In this document: positions 33,158-36,573 of the stretch, one piece after another
Position numbering within the stretch: position 1 is the stretch's first letter
Layout of the letters: each line of letters begins with the position of its first letter
Assembly (NCBI GenBank): GCA_900545715.1
Contig: URAJ01000023.1
Coordinates: forward strand, 1-36,573
Direction of reading: 5' to 3'
Source: an uncultured Opitutales bacterium
Lineage (GTDB): Bacteria > Verrucomicrobiota > Verrucomicrobiia > Opitutales > Intestinicryptomonadaceae
DNA: 36,573 nucleotides
Notes under the pieces: model-generated
Told to the model about the DNA's origin: nothing
Databases searched by the model: none
Seen by the model: the letters and a program-made list of their open reading frames with translations, nothing else
Translations under genes and position numbers: made by a program

Positions 33158-34112
33158 GAGGTCTTTTGCAAAGACTTTTGCGATTCTTGGTATCTTCGCG
33201 CTAGTGCTTGCGTCCTTGTATATCTTCGAAGGGTTGGGCGCGCGCGAAAATTGGGGCTACAATATTTCAAGGAGGGCCGACATACTTGTTGCGATAAGCA
33301 TTGTGGCGTGCGCGGTCGGGGTATCGTCCATAATATTTCAGACCATAACTTCAAACCGTATTCTCACGCCCGGAATAATGGGCTTGGACAACCTGTATCT
33401 TTTCACACAAACTATCATAATCTATTTTTTTAGTTCGGACAACTCCGGGATAATGAGTGGAGGTCTTGATTTTTTCCTGACACTAATTCTGATGTTAGTA
33501 CTTTCGATTGGACTTTACCTTTACATATTCAAGTCAAATTCTGGCGACGTATTTTTTGTGGTTCTGACGGGGCTTGTGTTCGGCATAGGATTTGGGGGGA
33601 TGTCCAATTTTATGCAGGTAATAATAGACCCGAGCGAATTTTCAATATTGGAAGGCAGAATGTTTGCGAGCTTTAACAAGATAAATTTGCCTCTTATGGG
33701 CATAAGCGGATTGATTGTGCTTTTCGCTTTTCTTTGGCTTTTCTCGGACTTTGACAAATTCGACGCCATTACTCTTGGCCGCGACAGTGCTGTAAGTTTG
33801 GGCGTCGAGTACGACAAAGTTGTATTAAAGAGCCTTGCCGCCGTTTCGCTGTTTACCTGCGCATCGACCGTATTGGTGGGGCCCGTAACTTTTCTAGGCA
33901 TAATAATTGCAAGTATTACAAGATTTATATTTCCGACATACAAGCATTCGGTACTGCTTTGGGGGTCGATTTTAGTCGGGATAATAGCGCTTGTTTTCGG
34001 AATGCTTGCGACGGAGCGGGTTTTGCAATTTTCAGTTCCGCTTAGCGTAATAATAAACTTTGTCGGCGGAATTTATTTTATCTATTTGGTGCTAAAAGTT
34101 AAACGCGTATGA
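33150..34112 (+). CDS. Iron-chelate ABC transporter permease (FatC/CeuC-like)
   Basis: A 320-residue second permease subunit with about nine helices. GVSSIIFQTITSNRILTPG and ATERVLQFSVPLSVIINFVGG are FecCD-family landmarks, and VGPVTFLGIIIASITRFIF is the segment facing the ATPase. The start has GGGAGGAGCT just before it, a strong ribosome site inside the previous gene. The stop overlaps the ATPase start (ATGA). Confidence 0.92.
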   Translation: MCKRSFAKTFAILGIFALVLASLYIFEGLGARENWGYNISRRADILVAISIVACAVGVSSIIFQTITSNRILTPGIMGLDNLYLFTQTIIIYFFSSDNSGIMSGGLDFFLTLILMLVLSIGLYLYIFKSNSGDVFFVVLTGLVFGIGFGGMSNFMQVIIDPSEFSILEGRMFASFNKINLPLMGISGLIVLFAFLWLFSDFDKFDAITLGRDSAVSLGVEYDKVVLKSLAAVSLFTCASTVLVGPVTFLGIIIASITRFIFPTYKHSVLLWGSILVGIIALVFGMLATERVLQFSVPLSVIINFVGGIYFIYLVLKVKRV

Positions 34113-34867
34113 TTTCCACTGAAAGTCTCTCAAAAAAATACGGGGAAAAATTCGTGCTGAAAGAAGTTTCCGCGAGTTTGCCCGAAAACAAGATTACAGC
34201 CTTCATAGGCTGCAACGGCGCCGGGAAAAGCACGATGCTAAATATAATAAGCCGCCTCATACCTGCAAGCGAGGGTTGCGCGTTCGTCGACGGCAAAAGA
34301 GTTTCCGAATGGGACAGCCGCAAGCTTGCGCAAAACTTGGCTATACTCGGGCAAAATTCGCATAGATCCGCGCGTATCAGCGTAGAAGAGCTTGTTGCCT
34401 TCGGAAGGTTTCCGCATTCGGGTGGAAGACTGGGGGATCGGGATTTTAAAATGGTTGAGCATGCGCTTAAAATCACTGGCATTGAAGAGTTGCGCGACCG
34501 TTTTATCGACGAGCTTTCCGGGGGGCAGCGGCAGATGGCGCACATAGCAATGTCGATAGCGCAGGACACCAAATACATACTCTTAGACGAACCTCTCAAC
34601 AATCTCGATATGTCGCGTTCTGTAAAGATTATGAAGCTTCTTCGGAAGCTTGCGCGCGAGGAGTCAAAGACGATTCTAATAGTCATACACGACATAAATT
34701 TTGTGTCGTTTTACGCCGACCATATTGTGGCGCTGAAGGACGGCAAAATAAGATACGAGGGGGCGGTAGAGGCCGTAATGAAGCCGGAAATACTGAGCGA
34801 TATCTATGGAATGCGAATCGAGATTGAAGAGTACAAGGGAAAGAAAATTTGCGTGTATTATCAATAG
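34109..34867 (+). CDS. Iron-chelate ABC transporter ATP-binding protein (FatE/CeuD-like)
   Basis: A 252-residue ATPase driving the two permeases. Walker A is GCNGAGKST, the signature is LSGGQRQ, Walker B is YILLDEPLNNLD, and the switch His lies in VIHDINF. All motifs are intact. Four-base overlap with the permease gene and a 16-bp gap to the binding-protein gene show a single transcription unit. Confidence 0.94.
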   Translation: MISTESLSKKYGEKFVLKEVSASLPENKITAFIGCNGAGKSTMLNIISRLIPASEGCAFVDGKRVSEWDSRKLAQNLAILGQNSHRSARISVEELVAFGRFPHSGGRLGDRDFKMVEHALKITGIEELRDRFIDELSGGQRQMAHIAMSIAQDTKYILLDEPLNNLDMSRSVKIMKLLRKLAREESKTILIVIHDINFVSFYADHIVALKDGKIRYEGAVEAVMKPEILSDIYGMRIEIEEYKGKKICVYYQ

Positions 34868-34883
34868 TAAGAAAGGGGATATC

Positions 34884-35810
34884 ATGAAATTGGAAAAGAT
34901 AAAAATAGTAAAAATTACAATAGCGCTAGCACTTGGCATTGCGCTGGTTGCGATGTTTTTTAAGGGCGGCAAAAGTTCCGCAACCATAGGCATAGATGGC
35001 GGATTTAAACAAAGTCCCGCGCGCGTCGTCGTGCTTGACTACGGCACGCTCGATACTTTTGATGCGCTTGGCGTGAAAGCAAAACTTGCCGTACCAAAGA
35101 GCTATATGCCGGCCTACCTTTCCAAGTATAATGCGGACGAATATGAAAATGTCGGTGGCGTAAAGGAGTTTAACTTGGAGACCATAAACTCCTTCAAGCC
35201 CGATCTAATCGTGATTTCTGCGCGCCAACAGGATTACGAAAAGAAACTTTCAGAGATTGCGCCCGTTTATTTTGTAAGAACCGCGATTGCCAAAGACCAA
35301 TTTGCCGAGACAAAAAAGAACATAGAATTTTTCGGAAAGCTATTTGAGCGTGAAGAAGCCGCAGCAAATGCGATTTCCGAGCTCGAGATGGCAGTGCGGA
35401 GAGTGCGAGAAAAAGCTTCTAAAAATCCGCTGCGCACGCTTGTTATGATTGCAAACGACGGGAAGCTTTCGGCTTTCGGGTCGGGGTCGCGCTTCGGTTT
35501 TGTTTACGACGCCTTGGGCTTGCCGCAGGCCGACGCTAATATAAAAGTTGGGCGCCACGGACAGCTTGTGAATTTTGAATACATAGCAAAGGTAAATCCC
35601 GATTTAATATTGGTGGTCGATAGATCTGCCGCGATAGGTTCAGGCGCAGACAACACAAAAATATTCGATAATCCAATTGTAGCGGGCACGAATGCCGCCA
35701 AGAGCGGAAGGATAGTGAGACTCGATCCCGAGTGTTGGTACCTTTCTGGCGGCGGAATAGAATCTATGGGGAAAATGATAGCGGAAGTGGAAAGGGCTAT
35801 TTCAAAGTAA
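34884..35810 (+). CDS. Iron-chelate substrate-binding protein (FatB/CeuE-like), membrane-anchored
   Basis: A 308-residue periplasmic binding protein of the ferric-siderophore type, with DYGTLDTFDALGVKAKLAVP, NLETINSFKPDLIVIS and GHGQLVNFEYIAKVNPDLI-like blocks typical of FatB/CeuE. The N-terminus (IKIVKITIALALGIALVAMFF) is a membrane segment without a lipobox Cys, so it is probably anchored as a signal-anchor or cleaved by signal peptidase I. ATG at 34884 has GAAAGGGG upstream, which decides the start over the upstream in-frame ATG inside the ATPase gene. It is the last transporter gene; no clear terminator follows. Confidence 0.92.
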   Translation: MKLEKIKIVKITIALALGIALVAMFFKGGKSSATIGIDGGFKQSPARVVVLDYGTLDTFDALGVKAKLAVPKSYMPAYLSKYNADEYENVGGVKEFNLETINSFKPDLIVISARQQDYEKKLSEIAPVYFVRTAIAKDQFAETKKNIEFFGKLFEREEAAANAISELEMAVRRVREKASKNPLRTLVMIANDGKLSAFGSGSRFGFVYDALGLPQADANIKVGRHGQLVNFEYIAKVNPDLILVVDRSAAIGSGADNTKIFDNPIVAGTNAAKSGRIVRLDPECWYLSGGGIESMGKMIAEVERAISK

Positions 35811-35862
35811 GAGATCATGGAATCTATCAAGCGCAGCGGACAAAGGTTATCATACGCATCAT

Positions 35863-36141
35863 GTGTATTTTTTAGATTTATTCCTGGTATTTGGAAGATA
35901 TGGAAGGGGAACGCTCAGGTTAAGATGCTCGCAGGAAAAACACCTTGAATTACATAGGATACTTGCAAAGTGCCTTGAAAGCGGAGACTTTGTGCCGTAC
36001 GAAATTGCGATAAAAGCGGAATGCCCCCAAGTCACAGACGCAATCTCAAAAATTTACTCCAAAAGAATCGCAACTATCCCTTCGCCGCTTTATTACAAAA
36101 TAAGAGGCTATTTGAGACGGATTGGCGCCATTTGGCACTGA
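35863..36141 (+). CDS. Small HTH-like protein of unknown function
   Basis: A 92-residue basic ORF. The middle, CLESGDFVPYEIAIKAECPQ followed by VTDAISKIYSKRI, fits a helix-turn-helix of the kind found in small phage or accessory regulators. The first 25 residues (VFGRYGRGTLRLRCSQEK) look less natural, and an overlapping 43-codon ORF at 35817-35948 (MESIKRSGQRLSYAS) is an alternative or part of a frameshifted gene. No ribosome site is clear. Confidence 0.4.
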   Translation: MYFLDLFLVFGRYGRGTLRLRCSQEKHLELHRILAKCLESGDFVPYEIAIKAECPQVTDAISKIYSKRIATIPSPLYYKIRGYLRRIGAIWH

Positions 36142-36276
36142 TAGAGAGTGATTGTATAACACCCATTTAAAAAATGATAGAAAAGGCAGGTAAAAAGCGG
36201 CGTTTTTTTAAGGTACCTTTTAGGCCTATTTTGAGGCTAAAAATGAAGGCTTTTTAAGGTCAAAAATTGCCGAAAA

Positions 36277-36375
36277 TTGTCTAACACATTTTCCCAAAAT
36301 CGGCCTTTTTTAGAGAAAAGCTTGGGTTTAAAATTCAAAAAAATGGGCATTTTTTGCTGCAATGGTGTTAGACAA
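36277..36375. repeat. Inverted repeat TTGTCTAACAC / GTGTTAGACAA
   Basis: Perfect 11-bp arms at 36277-36287 and 36365-36375 flank 77 bp. A third copy (GTCTAACACC) is at 36430-36439. The arms contain the hexamer of the metal operators but not their spacing. Confidence 0.75.
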
Positions 36376-36414
36376 TAAAAAAGCCGCAATCGCCCATTTT
36401 TAGCGCATTGCAGC
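36339..36414. repeat. Two interlocked inverted repeats (pseudoknot-like order)
   Basis: AAAAATGGGC (36339-36348) pairs with GCCCATTTTT (36392-36401), and GCTGCAATG (36356-36364) pairs with CATTGCAGC (36406-36414). The order is A-B-A'-B', so both stems can form together only as a pseudoknot. Confidence 0.7.
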
Positions 36415-36573
36415 TTTCTCATTAAAACCGTCTAACACCCTTGCAGTGTGAAAGTTATAAACGCGGAGAGAGAGGGAATTGGACAAGGTTCGCAAGTCCT
36501 TAAATACCAACAACAGCGCCTTTTCGATGGTATCGATTAGTTGCAGTTTAGTTGCAAGGTTTCACCAAATATT

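Larger units (their letters stand above)
36142..36573. other. Non-coding window end with several repeats
   Basis: No gene is supported over the last 430 bp. It holds three copies of GTCTAACAC (two direct, one inverted), two interlocked inverted repeats, and two TTAGTTGCA copies 11 bp apart near the edge. Confidence 0.5.

Noticed and set aside
36277..36439. GTTAGA/TCTAAC hexamers in the terminal repeats as extra metal operators
   Set aside because: They are not arranged with the 4-bp spacer of the real boxes and no gene start lies close by.

Overview
The window reads as a chromosomal segment of a Gram-negative bacterium, most likely of the Verrucomicrobiota (Opitutales-like) or a close PVC relative. 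The support is a PEP-CTERM sorting signal on an autotransporter-repeat protein, a Tat-exported Gfo/Idh/MocA oxidoreductase of the type abundant in PVC bacteria, a GMC dehydrogenase/multihaem cytochrome operon, outer-membrane porin and lipoprotein signals, and weak or absent Shine-Dalgarno sequences before many genes. The phylum is inferred from protein families and was not tested by phylogeny.

Layout. 1-5.3 kb is housekeeping: the 3' part of gatA, gatB, an overlapping Ste24-type M48 protease, then a Tat-exported oxidoreductase ending in a strong terminator. 5.4-7.1 kb is a small accessory patch: tRNA-Thr(UGU), a duplicated terminator, a long hairpin that buries a Shine-Dalgarno sequence, a broken ORF, and a gene with a 123-bp internal tandem duplication. 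7.4-10 kb carries an exported GH32 fructan hydrolase and a YycJ-type metallo-hydrolase. 10.3-13.5 kb (minus) is a three-gene gluconate/sorbitol dehydrogenase-like operon: Tat-exported subunit 3, GMC flavoprotein, eight-haem cytochrome. 13.7-16.6 kb holds a cupin, a CoA-disulfide-reductase/rhodanese fusion and a YgaP-like rhodanese. 16.7-19.5 kb is decaying: a small exported protein, a frameshifted glycosyltransferase, and the 3' end of a PEP-CTERM protein. 19.9-23.1 kb (minus) is a compact operon of a retropepsin-like lipoprotein, an inactive-transglutaminase/7TM protein and a RimK-related ATP-grasp ligase. 23.1-26.1 kb is AT-rich with two unrecognised exported proteins and gene remnants.

26.3-35.8 kb is the most interesting block: a metal-acquisition locus in one orientation. 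It encodes a DtxR-family repressor, an OprB-like porin, an imelysin, a di-haem oxidoreductase-like protein with three CxxCH motifs, a chorismatase-like RidA-fold enzyme, and a four-gene FatDC/CeuE-type iron-chelate ABC transporter. Near-identical palindromes GTTAGA-N4-TCTAAC lie before the repressor gene (one good copy plus a degenerate tandem copy) and before the porin (two copies), giving a simple autoregulatory model. The regulator carries Cys-x-x-Glu-His, as in iron-sensing DtxR, where manganese-sensing MntR has Glu-x-x-Glu-His, so iron is the predicted signal.

The last 0.7 kb has one small HTH-like ORF, interlocked inverted repeats and a possible attachment-site-like patch at the window edge. 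No CRISPR array, rRNA or intact transposase was seen.
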